Shown: piece after piece, positions 1 to 6,741 of the stretch
How the letters are laid out: each line of letters opens with the position of its first letter
How positions within the stretch are numbered: position 1 is the first letter of the stretch
Assembly: GCA_028280915.1 (NCBI GenBank)
Contig: JANQKX010000350.1
Coordinates: 1 to 13,532, forward strand
Direction of reading: 5' to 3'
DNA length: 13,532 bases
Source: Kiloniellaceae bacterium
Lineage (GTDB): Bacteria; Pseudomonadota; Alphaproteobacteria; Kiloniellales; Kiloniellaceae
Program-made: the position numbers and the translations under genes
The notes under the pieces: model-generated
The model's database searches: none
What the model was told of the DNA's origin: nothing
The model's input: only the letters and a program-made list of their open reading frames with translations

Positions 1-1014
1 TAACCCTTGAGGGGTTAGAGCAAAAGCGCCTCGCACCTGCCGCTGCCTCGTTCGCTGAATTGTATCTTGGACTACTGGGTCTTCCTCCTGCGCTGTCCGA
101 GGCCCAAACCCGAGCAGATACAATCCGTCCATCCGCACCACCGAGCGGTTTTGCGCCGCCGGCGTGGTCGCCAGGGCCGGCATGGCAAAAAGCGCGTCGT
201 CGTCCATGCCGTGGTTACCGCCACGATCCATCATGAGGATCACGTCGGGCGCCGCCGCCGAGACCGCCTCGTCCGTTAGCTGCTTATAGCCCGCAAACTC
301 GGTCACCGCGTTCACCCCGCCGGCCAGGGAAATGATCCCGTCCGCCGCCGTGCCGGTCCCCGAGGCCATGAGGCGCCCTGACTGGGTCGACAAGATGAAC
401 AAAACCCGTTTCGGCGCGTCGGCCCCGGCCCGTGAATTCGCACGCGCCGTGATCTCATTAAGTTGGGCGTCTACATCCCGGGCAAGCTTCTCGGCCTCAT
501 CGGGCACGCCGAGCGCGTCGCCGACCGCCCGTATCTTGGCCACCACACCCGCCGCGGAGTAGTCATCCGGGATGGTCACGAAGGGGATGCGCGCCGCCTG
601 AAGCAAATCTATTGTCTCGCGCGGCCCGGCACCTTGCTCCGACAGGATCAGCTCCGGTTCCACCGACAGCATGGCTTCGGCCGACAAGGCGCGCATGTAG
701 CCCACGTCCGGCAGATCCTCCGCCGCCGCCGGATAGGTCGAGGTGCTGTCCCGGGCGACCAGCCGGTGCTCTTGACCCAGCGCATAAACGATCTCGGTGA
801 CCGAGCCCCCGATGGAAAGCACGCGGGACGTCGAGGCAGCTGGCTGTTGCGAGGTTTGTTTGTAGGGGGCTTTTTCGAACGAGGTCTCTGTGTATGAGGT
901 CTGCACGGATGACAAGGCCGGCAGGGCGTAGATCCAAAAGGCAACCGCCGCCAAACAAGCCAGAACCAAACCGCGACGGTCGCCCGCCTTATGAAAAATC
1001 TCGGACTGTGCCAT
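1..1014 (-). CDS. hmuT: Heme ABC transporter periplasmic binding protein HmuT (partial, 3' end outside window)
   Basis: Periplasmic protein expected to bind heme and hand it to an HmuU permease and HmuV ATPase, which would lie beyond the left edge. Reading from ATG at 1014 gives 338 codons without a stop. The N-terminus has a hydrophobic stretch at about residues 16-34, a probable signal peptide or anchor, then a linker of about 25 residues. The TroA/BtuF-type fold follows, with signatures well known from alphaproteobacterial HmuT: SIGGSVTEIVYALG, ARDSTSTYP, LPDVGYMRALS, LAGGVNA, DVILMMDRGG and MDGLYLLGFGPRTA. HmuT normally ends within about 15 residues of the FGPRTA motif. Here a charged tail of about 30 codons continues to the edge, so the C-terminus is extended, fused or frameshifted. 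No strong Shine-Dalgarno sequence precedes the start. Family assignment is firm; heme as ligand rests on family knowledge. Confidence 0.85.
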   Translation of the reverse strand, partial: MAQSEIFHKAGDRRGLVLACLAAVAFWIYALPALSSVQTSYTETSFEKAPYKQTSQQPAASTSRVLSIGGSVTEIVYALGQEHRLVARDSTSTYPAAAEDLPDVGYMRALSAEAMLSVEPELILSEQGAGPRETIDLLQAARIPFVTIPDDYSAAGVVAKIRAVGDALGVPDEAEKLARDVDAQLNEITARANSRAGADAPKRVLFILSTQSGRLMASGTGTAADGIISLAGGVNAVTEFAGYKQLTDEAVSAAAPDVILMMDRGGNHGMDDDALFAMPALATTPAAQNRSVVRMDGLYLLGFGPRTAQEEDPVVQDTIQRTRQRQVRGAFALTPQGL

Positions 1015-1065
1015 CACGAGCGACACCAAATGAAGCTTAAAAGAGGGCGATAGTGTTCGTCTGGG

Positions 1066-1124
1066 AGACTAACAGATCGCCTCCGTTTGACAATGCCTCT
1101 CATTTGCAAAAAAATCCTGCAAAT
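1066..1124 (-). promoter_or_regulatory. Candidate promoter and iron-responsive operator upstream of hmuT
   Basis: The 178-bp gap 1015-1192 between hmuT and the GntR gene contains an inverted repeat, ATTTGCA (1102-1108) and TGCAAAT (1118-1124), separated by nine mostly A bases. On the minus strand a weak promoter can be drawn just downstream: TTGTCA (1093-1088), a 16-bp spacer and TAGTCT (1071-1066). TGCAAAT/ATTTGCA elements resemble the sites bound by Fur/Mur-type regulators in alphaproteobacteria, which would suit a heme-uptake gene. The -10 match is only three of six, and no experiment supports this. I see nothing else in the gap. Confidence 0.3.
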
Positions 1125-1192
1125 ACACCGCCTCCCCCGAAGGCGCCGGTTGGACGAAGGCTTCGGCGGATGGCCGCTTGGTCGCCAGCAGC

Positions 1193-1867
1193 CTAGAACA
1201 GCAGTTCGCGGTACTTTGTCAGGTAGTCTCGCGACACGACCATCATTTCGCTGAACACTTCGCGGACCGCGTCTTCGTCGCGGGCGCGCAGGGCATCCAA
1301 TATGCGGCGGTTCAATGAAAGACCAATCTCCATACGTTTGGGCAGGAACATCATGCGCCGGCTCAAGACCTGGGTCAGATCGATCACGGGTTCCAAGATC
1401 GGGTCGAGGAAATGGTTCTTGGCGTACTTCGACGCCATTTCGTCAAGGCGGGAGATGGCGTCGGTATAGGTTCTCACGTCCTTCGCGGCGATGACCGCAT
1501 CCATCTGCGCCCCGAAGGTTTCCGCGATTTCGTCCCAGGCGCCTTCGGGCGCCCGGCGGGCCGCCAGTTGATAGGTCAGGGTCGTGAGAGGCTCGCGGAT
1601 ATCGAACAAATCCATGACGTCCTGGAAGTCATACTTGGCAACGAAGGCCCCGCGCCGTTCGATTCGCGTGACCAGGCGCTTCAGCTCCAGCACCACGAAG
1701 GCGTCGCGGACGACCTGGCGTGATACGCCGAATTCATCGGCCAACTGGCGCTCGCGCAGTTTTGCTCCCTGCGGCAGTTCGTTGGACGCGATGCGCTCCC
1801 GCAGGATGCCGACCACCCGGGCGACGTTCTTAGTTTCTTGTCCTGACGATGTGGGGCGGTTGTGCAT
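1193..1867 (-). CDS. GntR-family transcriptional regulator, FCD (FadR-like) subfamily
   Basis: A 224-residue DNA-binding regulator, normal length for the FadR/FCD branch. Residues about 14-76 form the winged helix-turn-helix: ILRERI, then KLRERQLADEFGVSR, VVRDAF, and the wing RRGAFVA. Residues about 85-215 are a helical FCD effector domain. The usual FCD metal-binding histidines appear to be missing: the HRxIL position reads NRRIL (N186), the first His position reads D142, and the last helix has MMVVSRD where a His is expected. The ligand may therefore be bound without metal. The gene is divergent from the PLP enzyme gene, and double FadR-type sites lie in front of that gene and of the transporter genes, making this the likely local repressor. 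ATG at 1867 is preceded by GGGAG about 11 bases upstream. The effector is unknown. Confidence 0.9.
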   Translation of the reverse strand: MHNRPTSSGQETKNVARVVGILRERIASNELPQGAKLRERQLADEFGVSRQVVRDAFVVLELKRLVTRIERRGAFVAKYDFQDVMDLFDIREPLTTLTYQLAARRAPEGAWDEIAETFGAQMDAVIAAKDVRTYTDAISRLDEMASKYAKNHFLDPILEPVIDLTQVLSRRMMFLPKRMEIGLSLNRRILDALRARDEDAVREVFSEMMVVSRDYLTKYRELLF

Positions 1868-1923
1868 ACCTGGGTGAACTCCCTAAACTTGCCGAAAACG
1901 GCCAAAGATCTGAAGCGGAATTT

Positions 1924-1940
1924 GACGGCTTGCGGCCGTC
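1924..1940. repeat. Small perfect inverted repeat in the GntR-gene leader
   Basis: GACGGC (1924-1929) and GCCGTC (1935-1940) flank a five-base loop, within the divergent intergenic region 1868-2070. It would form a 6-bp GC-rich hairpin in the 5' leader of the GntR mRNA. A second palindrome, TTTCAC-G-GTGAAA, lies at 1975-1987. Neither is followed by a T-run, so they are not terminators. A role as a regulator-binding site is possible but unsupported. Confidence 0.3.
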
Positions 1941-1993
1941 GCCAATCTCCACGAAATAGAAAGTATTGTCACTGTTTCACGGTGAAAATGCCA

Positions 1994-2020
1994 TAATTTG
2001 GTCGACAATATGGTCGACGA
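1994..2020 (+). promoter_or_regulatory. Double FadR-type operator O1, upstream of the class III PLP enzyme gene
   Basis: Contains TGGTCGACAA (1999-2008) and TGGTCGACGA (2011-2020). Both match the FadR-subfamily GntR consensus TnGTnnACnA, with starts 12 bp apart. The 13-mer TAATTTGGTCGAC (1994-2006) recurs exactly at 3437-3449, with the second half-site at the same spacing. It lies between the divergent GntR gene and the PLP enzyme gene. It is therefore a strong candidate binding site for that GntR regulator. Confidence 0.65.
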
Positions 2021-2031
2021 AAGATCATACT
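2002..2031 (+). promoter_or_regulatory. Candidate sigma-70 promoter of the class III PLP enzyme gene
   Basis: TCGACA (2002-2007, five of six to the -35 consensus), an 18-bp spacer and CATACT (2026-2031, four of six to the -10). The -35 is embedded in operator O1, so a bound regulator would block RNA polymerase. Transcription would begin near 2038, about 33 bases before the ATG at 2071. This supports 2071 over the upstream in-frame ATG at 1966. Confidence 0.4.
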
Positions 2032-2070
2032 CTCAAAGTTGGTTCAATTGAAAGCCCAGGATTCATCCCC

Positions 2071-3435
2071 ATGCCGGAAGCATCAAGATTGCAACTGCGG
2101 TCCAACAGCCCCGAAGACCGCGAGGCCTGGGCCTATGGATGGACAGGCCAGGACGGCCGGCACATCCTAGAGGACGACACCGCCCACACCACACGCCAAG
2201 CCAATTGCCGGCCGGCCTTGTTGGCCATCAAGAGCGCAGAAGGCCTGAGGGTGGAAGATCACGCGGGGCGCCGGTACATCGACCTCCACGGCAACAATTG
2301 TCACCATATCGGATATCAGCACCCGGCCCTTGTCGCGGCCTTGACCGATCAGCTGGCGACACTGTCCCACAACAATCGCGGCTTTACCAACGACGTTTTT
2401 GCCGAGCTTGCCAAGACACTATCTTCCCTTTGGCCGGGAAATGACGGGCGGGTCTTCATGGTGCCGGGGGGCGCGGCGGCGAACGAGCTGGCGCTGGCGA
2501 TCGCGCGGGTGCACACCGGGCGTTATAAATCGGTCACTTTCGACGATAGTTACCACGGACGTAGTTTCGGGGCCGTCAGCCTGACCGGTGCGTCGCTGCA
2601 TCGCTCGCCGAGACTGGGTCCCTTATTGCCTGGGGCCCTCTATGTACCGTCTTTCCGCCCCAGTGAAAAAAACGGTGCGGACGTGGAAACGGCCGCGGCT
2701 AACTCCTTCAAAGTATTGGAGGAATTCTTCTCCGCCCAGTCGGATATCGCCTGTGTTCTGGCCGAGCCCATGGCCAATGACTGTCATCGCCCGCCGGATT
2801 GGTATTGGCCGGCCGTGCGGGCCTTGTGTGACCGTCACGGCACGCTGTTGGTGTTCGATGAAGTCCCCACCGGCCTGGGCAAGATGGGCGCTCTCTTCAA
2901 CAACACCCTCTTCGGCACCCGCCCGGATATGACGGTGCTGGGCAAGGCACTGGGCGGTGGCGCCCTGCCCGCCGCGGCCGTGATCGTCGATGGCCGGCTG
3001 GATTCCTCTCCCGAGTTGAACCTTGGCTATTTTACCCATGAGAAGAATCCACTCATGGCCCGCGCGGCGCTGGAAACCTTGAATATCATCACGAAAGACA
3101 ATCTTGTCGAACGCGCGCGGGTGCAGGGACAGTTCGCCCTGGAGGCGCTGGAGAGGGTCCGTCAAGGTTATACGCAAGTGATTCCGGCGCCCCTTCGCGG
3201 CCAGGGATTGATGCTGAGCTTTGATATCGCAACCCAGCCCGCGGGGCGGGTCGACAACGAGACCGTCGCCAGCAGCCTGTTTTACCGCTGCATGGAACAG
3301 GGCGTCATTCTGAACTATCCGGCCCGCGGCACCAACGTGACGCTGTCGTTCCCCTTGATCGCCACGGAAGATGACATCATGGCGGTCCGCGCGGTGCTGG
3401 ACCGCGTTCTCCAGGACATCGTTCAGTCCATTTAG
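2071..3435 (+). CDS. Class III PLP-dependent aminotransferase or related lyase
   Basis: A cytoplasmic fold-type I PLP enzyme of 454 residues, full length for class III (omega) aminotransferases. Landmarks: GGAAANE (133-139) for phosphate binding, YHG (161-163) stacking on the cofactor, E232 in LAEPM, D263 in FDEVPTG pairing with the pyridine nitrogen, and K292 in LGKALGGG as the Schiff-base lysine. THEKNP (322-327) ends the active site. DEVPTG has proline where most omega-aminotransferases have Q or I. Together with HGNNCHHIGYQHP near the N-terminus, this recalls the branch that includes the ammonia-lyase PbfA, so an elimination reaction cannot be excluded. ATG 2071 is chosen because the longer frame from 1966 would run through the operator and promoter. 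The locus also encodes an importer and a ureohydrolase, suggesting it acts on the amine released from a guanidino compound (inference). Confidence 0.88.
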   Translation: MPEASRLQLRSNSPEDREAWAYGWTGQDGRHILEDDTAHTTRQANCRPALLAIKSAEGLRVEDHAGRRYIDLHGNNCHHIGYQHPALVAALTDQLATLSHNNRGFTNDVFAELAKTLSSLWPGNDGRVFMVPGGAAANELALAIARVHTGRYKSVTFDDSYHGRSFGAVSLTGASLHRSPRLGPLLPGALYVPSFRPSEKNGADVETAAANSFKVLEEFFSAQSDIACVLAEPMANDCHRPPDWYWPAVRALCDRHGTLLVFDEVPTGLGKMGALFNNTLFGTRPDMTVLGKALGGGALPAAAVIVDGRLDSSPELNLGYFTHEKNPLMARAALETLNIITKDNLVERARVQGQFALEALERVRQGYTQVIPAPLRGQGLMLSFDIATQPAGRVDNETVASSLFYRCMEQGVILNYPARGTNVTLSFPLIATEDDIMAVRAVLDRVLQDIVQSI

Positions 3436-3436
3436 T

Positions 3437-3468
3437 TAATTTGGTCGACAAAATGGTTGACCAAATTA
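3437..3468 (+). promoter_or_regulatory. Double FadR-type operator O2, upstream of the ABC transporter genes
   Basis: An extended palindrome starting two bases after the PLP enzyme stop codon. Arms 3437-3449 and 3456-3468 are 13 bp with one mismatch, around a 6-bp centre. It contains TGGTCGACAA (3442-3451) and TGGTTGACCA (3454-3463), each matching TnGTnnACnA, with starts 12 bp apart exactly as in O1. No T-tract follows, which argues against a rho-independent terminator. Confidence 0.68.
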
Positions 3469-3486
3469 TTCATTTTGTGAAATTAT
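3458..3486 (+). promoter_or_regulatory. Candidate sigma-70 promoter of the ABC transporter genes
   Basis: TTGACC (3458-3463, five of six), a 17-bp spacer and AATTAT (3481-3486, four of six). The -35 falls inside operator O2, the same arrangement as O1 and its promoter. The remaining leader to the binding-protein ATG at 3658 is about 165 bases. It contains a 5-bp hairpin (TGCAT/ATGCA, 3595-3609) but no riboswitch or gene that I recognise. Confidence 0.42.
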
Positions 3487-3657
3487 GCTGTCAGGCGTAC
3501 CGCAGCCCAATTCCGACCACCGGAGGCTTGCTCGCTGCGCCGATTGCCGGCCTTCGTGAAAGGTCAGGCGAAAATGAGTCCAGGGGGGCTGTCGTGCATT
3601 TAGGATGCAGGTGGCTCCGGCGAGGCATTTTGGGTGGTAGTCAGGGAGAATCGAGAC

Positions 3658-4506
3658 ATGCACACCGCAATGAAGAAGTTTACGACGACCGTCGTCCTTT
3701 CATTCGGATTGGCCATCGGCGCGGCCGGCGCGCCCTTGGCGGACACCTTGAAAATCGGCACGGACGGCGGCGCCGAACCGTGGACCTTTACCAACTCGGC
3801 GGGTGAGCTCATTGGCTTCGATATCGATGTGGGTAACGAAATCTGCGCCCGCATGGAGGTCGACTGCGAATGGATCGTCACCGATTGGAACGGGATTTTT
3901 CCGGCGCTCGATCTGGGCAAGTTCGACCTGATCATGGCCGGTGTCAGCGTCACGCCCGACCGGATGAAATCCATGGATTTCACCCGTAGTTATGCCATCA
4001 GCCTGGTCAGCTTCGCCGCCAAGGAGGGGTCCGATCTTGCCGGCTATGAAGCATCCGTGGAGCTGGTGAACCTCGACGATATGAATGACGCGGCGCAAGC
4101 GGAGATCGACAGCCTTCAACAGGTCTTTTCGGAAAAGTCCGTCGGCATTCAATCGGGGGCCAACACGATCCCCTTCATCGAGCAGTACTTTGGGGATCTG
4201 GACCTGCGCGAGTATGAAAAGCTGGAATCCCGTGACCTTGACATGCAGGCCGAGCGCCTGAACCTTGGCATGGGCGGCGACAGCTATTGGAACAAGCTGG
4301 CCGGTAAGGAAGAGGTCGATATTGTGGCCATCGGGCCGAAGTTCGGCGGCGGAATTCTCGGCGGCGAGATTGGCGCGCCGATCAAAAAAGGCCGGCCGGA
4401 GCTCAAGGCGAAAGTCGATGCCGCGCTGGAGACCATGGTCGCCGACGGTACGCTTTCCAAACTGGCGATCCAATGGCTGGGCTCGGACTCCGCACCGAAG
4501 AAGTGA
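3658..4506 (+). CDS. Amino-acid/opine-type ABC transporter periplasmic binding protein (SBP family 3)
   Basis: A periplasmic receptor of 282 residues. Residues 1-28 are a signal peptide: charged KK, hydrophobic core, likely cleavage after APLA before DTLKIG. The mature part has the family 3 pattern: EPWTF, GFDIDVGNEIC, DWNGIFPAL, KFDLIMAGVSVTPDR. The S and R of SVTPDR match the residues that hold the alpha-carboxylate in LAO/HisJ. The C-terminal GPKFGGGILG and ELKAKVDAALETMVADGTL patterns recall opine receptors such as OccT and NocT, which bind bulky arginine derivatives. A cysteine pair (EIC...VDC) may form the conserved N-lobe disulfide. ATG 3658 has AGGGAG (3643-3648) nine bases upstream and gives a clean signal peptide. 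It heads the transporter operon, after its own promoter and operator. The exact ligand cannot be read from sequence. Confidence 0.88.
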   Translation: MHTAMKKFTTTVVLSFGLAIGAAGAPLADTLKIGTDGGAEPWTFTNSAGELIGFDIDVGNEICARMEVDCEWIVTDWNGIFPALDLGKFDLIMAGVSVTPDRMKSMDFTRSYAISLVSFAAKEGSDLAGYEASVELVNLDDMNDAAQAEIDSLQQVFSEKSVGIQSGANTIPFIEQYFGDLDLREYEKLESRDLDMQAERLNLGMGGDSYWNKLAGKEEVDIVAIGPKFGGGILGGEIGAPIKKGRPELKAKVDAALETMVADGTLSKLAIQWLGSDSAPKK

Positions 4507-4519
4507 TGAGATTGAAACC

Positions 4520-5317
4520 TTGACACTTGCCCAAAACCCTCAGCCAGCACTCGAGGTCCTCGATCTTCACAAGTCTTTCGGGGGCCTCGAGGTGCTGAAG
4601 GGGATTTCCCTTGAGGCCCATGAAGGGGACGTTGTTTCCTTGATCGGCAGCAGCGGATCGGGAAAGAGCACCCTTCTGCGCTCCATCAACATGCTGGAGA
4701 TCCCCACATCGGGCAGGGTTCGGATCGGCGGCGAGGAAATCCGCCTGAAGCCGGACGGCCGGGGCGGCTCGACCATTGCCAGCCGGCGGCAGATCGAGCG
4801 CATTCGCGCGACACTGGGCATGGTGTTTCAAAGCTTTAACCTGTGGCCGCACATGACGGTGATCCAGAACGTCATCGAGTGTCCGCATCACGTTCTCAAA
4901 AAACCCAAGGCGGAATGCCTGGACGAGGCGGCGGCGTTTCTCGACAAGGTGGGCATCCTGGATAAGCGTGACCAGTATCCAAGCCAGCTATCCGGCGGCC
5001 AGCAGCAACGCTGCGCGATCGCCCGCGCGCTGGCCATGCATCCCAAGGTCATGCTGTTCGACGAGCCGACCTCGGCCCTGGACCCGGAGCTGGTGAACGA
5101 AGTTCTTCAGGTGATACGCTTGCTGGCCGAGGAAGGGCGCACCATGTTGCTCGTCACCCACGAAATGCGGTTCGCGCGCGGCGTTTCAAACGTGGTTGCC
5201 TTCCTGCACAACGGCCTGATCGAAGAGATCGGGCCGCCGGAAAAAGTGTTCGGCAATTCGGACTCGGCCCGCTGCCGCGAATTCCTGGCCCACTTTCAAG
5301 ACAAATCGGCGCAGTGA
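4520..5317 (+). CDS. Polar amino-acid ABC transporter ATP-binding protein (HisP/OccP type)
   Basis: The cytoplasmic ATPase that powers the importer, 265 residues from TTG 4520, close to the HisP/GlnQ length. All nucleotide-binding motifs are present: Walker A GSSGSGKST (43-51), Q-loop Q104 in VFQSFNLWP, signature LSGGQQQR (157-164), Walker B VMLFDEP (177-183), and H-loop H214 in LVTHEM. The insertion between the first strands and the Q-loop (about 75-95) is typical of the HisP/OccP group. No ATG fits: the open frame runs back into the binding-protein gene, so TTG 4520, 13 bases after the previous stop, is the most plausible start. ATT at 4511 is less likely. The adjoining permease start lies one base after its TGA, implying translational coupling. 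Confidence 0.9.
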   Translation: MTLAQNPQPALEVLDLHKSFGGLEVLKGISLEAHEGDVVSLIGSSGSGKSTLLRSINMLEIPTSGRVRIGGEEIRLKPDGRGGSTIASRRQIERIRATLGMVFQSFNLWPHMTVIQNVIECPHHVLKKPKAECLDEAAAFLDKVGILDKRDQYPSQLSGGQQQRCAIARALAMHPKVMLFDEPTSALDPELVNEVLQVIRLLAEEGRTMLLVTHEMRFARGVSNVVAFLHNGLIEEIGPPEKVFGNSDSARCREFLAHFQDKSAQ

Positions 5318-5318
5318 C

Positions 5319-6025
5319 GTGGACCTTTTGATTTGGGGCGATGACGGCTGGGGCGACGAGTTGTTCGTCGCCTCCTTGATGACCATTGCCATCAGCCTCT
5401 CGTCTTACGCCGTGGGCCTCGTCTTCGGCTGCCTCGGCGCGGCCTTGAAGCTGGTCCGGAACAAGGCGGCGAATTTGGTCGGCGATATCTACACGACGGT
5501 ATTCCGAGGCGTGCCGGAGCTTCTCGTCATCTATCTGTTTTTTTCGGCGGCAGCCTGGCCGTGATGACCGTCGCCGGCTTTTTCGGGTCCACGGGCTATA
5601 TCGAGGTACCGGCGTTTATTGTCGGCATGTTCGCCATCGGCATCGTCGCCGGCGCCTATGCGGCGGAGTCGATCCGGGGCGGCTATCTTGCGATCCCCAA
5701 AGGGCTGCTCGAAGCGGGCTTGGCCTGCGGCATGACACGGCCCCATCTCTTTGCCCGTATCGTTTTCCCGCTGGCCCTGCGCTATGCCCTGCCGGGCCTC
5801 AGCAATCTCTGGCTCATCAATCTGAAATCGACGGCCTTGCTGTCGGTGACGGGGCTGGTGGAGCTCACCCGCCAGGCCAACATCGCGGCGGGCTCGACCT
5901 ACAAGTTCCTTTATTTCTATGCCATTGCGGCGGCGATCTACGCCATTCTCTCGTTTTTTTCCACGGTGATCATCAAGCGGATCGAGATTTGGGCGAACCG
6001 CGGCGTCACGAGCGCGACGGGGTAG
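5319..6025 (+). pseudogene. HisQ-type ABC transporter permease, split by a -1 frameshift at a T7 run
   Basis: Inner-membrane permease of the same importer, read in two frames. Frame A starts at GTG 5319 and stops at TGA 5562-5564 (81 codons), ending in TTVFRGVPELLVIYLFF. Frame B continues from about 5545 to 6025 and has the EAA loop (LEAGLACGMTRPHLFARI...LP), DGlike contacts to the ATPase, and the last membrane helices. Adding one T to the run of seven T at 5538-5544, or slipping back one base there, gives an unbroken protein of about 235 residues, the normal HisQ length, through LFFFGGSLAVMT. Frame B also has an ATG at 5564-5566 overlapping the frame A stop, so a two-piece product is possible. 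This could be a sequencing error, a real mutation, or homopolymer slippage; the rest of the operon looks intact, favouring error or slippage. Confidence 0.8.
5538..5544 (+). other. Run of seven T at the frameshift point of the HisQ-type permease
   Basis: Seven consecutive T bases after CTG. In the upstream frame the ribosome reads TTT TTT TCG, then meets TGA at 5562. A -1 slip would read TTC GGC GGC instead and restore the conserved protein. Homopolymers of this size are known sites for sequencing indels, polymerase slippage and transcriptional slippage. Confidence 0.7.
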
Positions 6026-6031
6026 CGGGCC

Positions 6032-6709
6032 ATGGACTTCGAGCTGATGTGGGAAGCCATACCGCGAATCGCCGCCGGCGTGCCGGTGACCCTGCTGCTT
6101 GCCGCCGCCGCGATCGCCTTCGGGTTCGTCATCGCGATTTGTTCGGCGCTATCGATCTTGACCAAGCGGCCGATCCTGGGACCTATCGCCAAGAGCTACA
6201 TCTACCTTTTCCGCAGCACGCCGCTGCTGGTTCAACTCTTCCTCATTTATTTCGGCCTGGGCCAATCCACGCTGATCCGTGAAAGCTTCCTCTGGCCAGT
6301 GCTGCAATCGCCCATGTGGTGCTCGATCATCGCCCTGGCCCTCAATACGGGCGCGTTTTCCGGAGAGATCTTCCGTGGCGCCCTTGCCGCCGTGCCGGTC
6401 GGCCAGATGGAGGCGGCCAAGGCGGGCGGCATGTCCTGGTGGCTGAGCTTCCGGCGCATTCTCTTTCCCGTGGGCATGCGCATTGCCCTTCCCAGTTATG
6501 GCAACGAGTTGGTCATGATGATCAAGGCAACCGCCTTGGCAAGCACCGTGACCGTTCTGGAAATCACCGGCATCGCCCACAAGATGATCTCGGCCACCTA
6601 TCGGACCATCGAGATTTTCATTGTGGCTGGCGCCTACTACCTGGCCATCAATTTCGTTCTGACCCGGATTCTGAAAACGATCGAAGACCGTGTGTCCAAA
6701 CATCAATAG
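6032..6709 (+). CDS. HisM-type ABC transporter permease
   Basis: The second inner-membrane permease of the importer, 225 residues, full length. It has about five hydrophobic segments: about 10-40, 55-80, 90-110, and two near the C-terminus. FRSTPLLVQLFLIYFG is the conserved loop and helix of the HisM/GlnP family. The EAA loop contacting the ATPase reads MEAAKAGGMSWWLSFRRILFP, with ALP and NELVMMIKATAL after it. ATG 6032 follows the first permease's stop by six bases, so the two are co-translated. If the first permease is truly broken, this subunit could still homodimerise in principle, but HisQM-type importers normally need both. Confidence 0.9.
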   Translation: MDFELMWEAIPRIAAGVPVTLLLAAAAIAFGFVIAICSALSILTKRPILGPIAKSYIYLFRSTPLLVQLFLIYFGLGQSTLIRESFLWPVLQSPMWCSIIALALNTGAFSGEIFRGALAAVPVGQMEAAKAGGMSWWLSFRRILFPVGMRIALPSYGNELVMMIKATALASTVTVLEITGIAHKMISATYRTIEIFIVAGAYYLAINFVLTRILKTIEDRVSKHQ

Positions 6710-6741
6710 ATGATTGTTGTGAAAAAAGAGGAGCATCAGAC

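Noticed and set aside
1966..2070. Upstream in-frame ATG at 1966 extending the class III PLP enzyme by 35 residues
   Set aside because: The extension would be encoded by the operator and promoter region, including the 13-mer repeated at 3437. It reads as a non-family sequence, whereas ATG 2071 gives a normal length.
2623..3177. Minus-strand open frame of 184 codons within the PLP enzyme gene
   Set aside because: Its translation has no recognisable domain and lies opposite the catalytic core of a conserved enzyme.
3487..3657. Possible riboswitch in the transporter leader (guanidine, glycine or lysine classes considered)
   Set aside because: I could not match the conserved cores of these classes. 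Only a 5-bp hairpin at 3595-3609 is clear. A covariance-model search would decide.
3441..3806. Open frame of 121 codons beginning in the operator and overlapping the binding-protein gene
   Set aside because: It has no family signature, starts inside operator O2, and overlaps the well-supported signal peptide of the binding protein in another frame.
3700..4473. Long antisense open frame (257 codons) opposite the binding-protein gene
   Set aside because: Low-complexity shadow translation of a GC-rich gene; the plus-strand protein has clear family motifs throughout.
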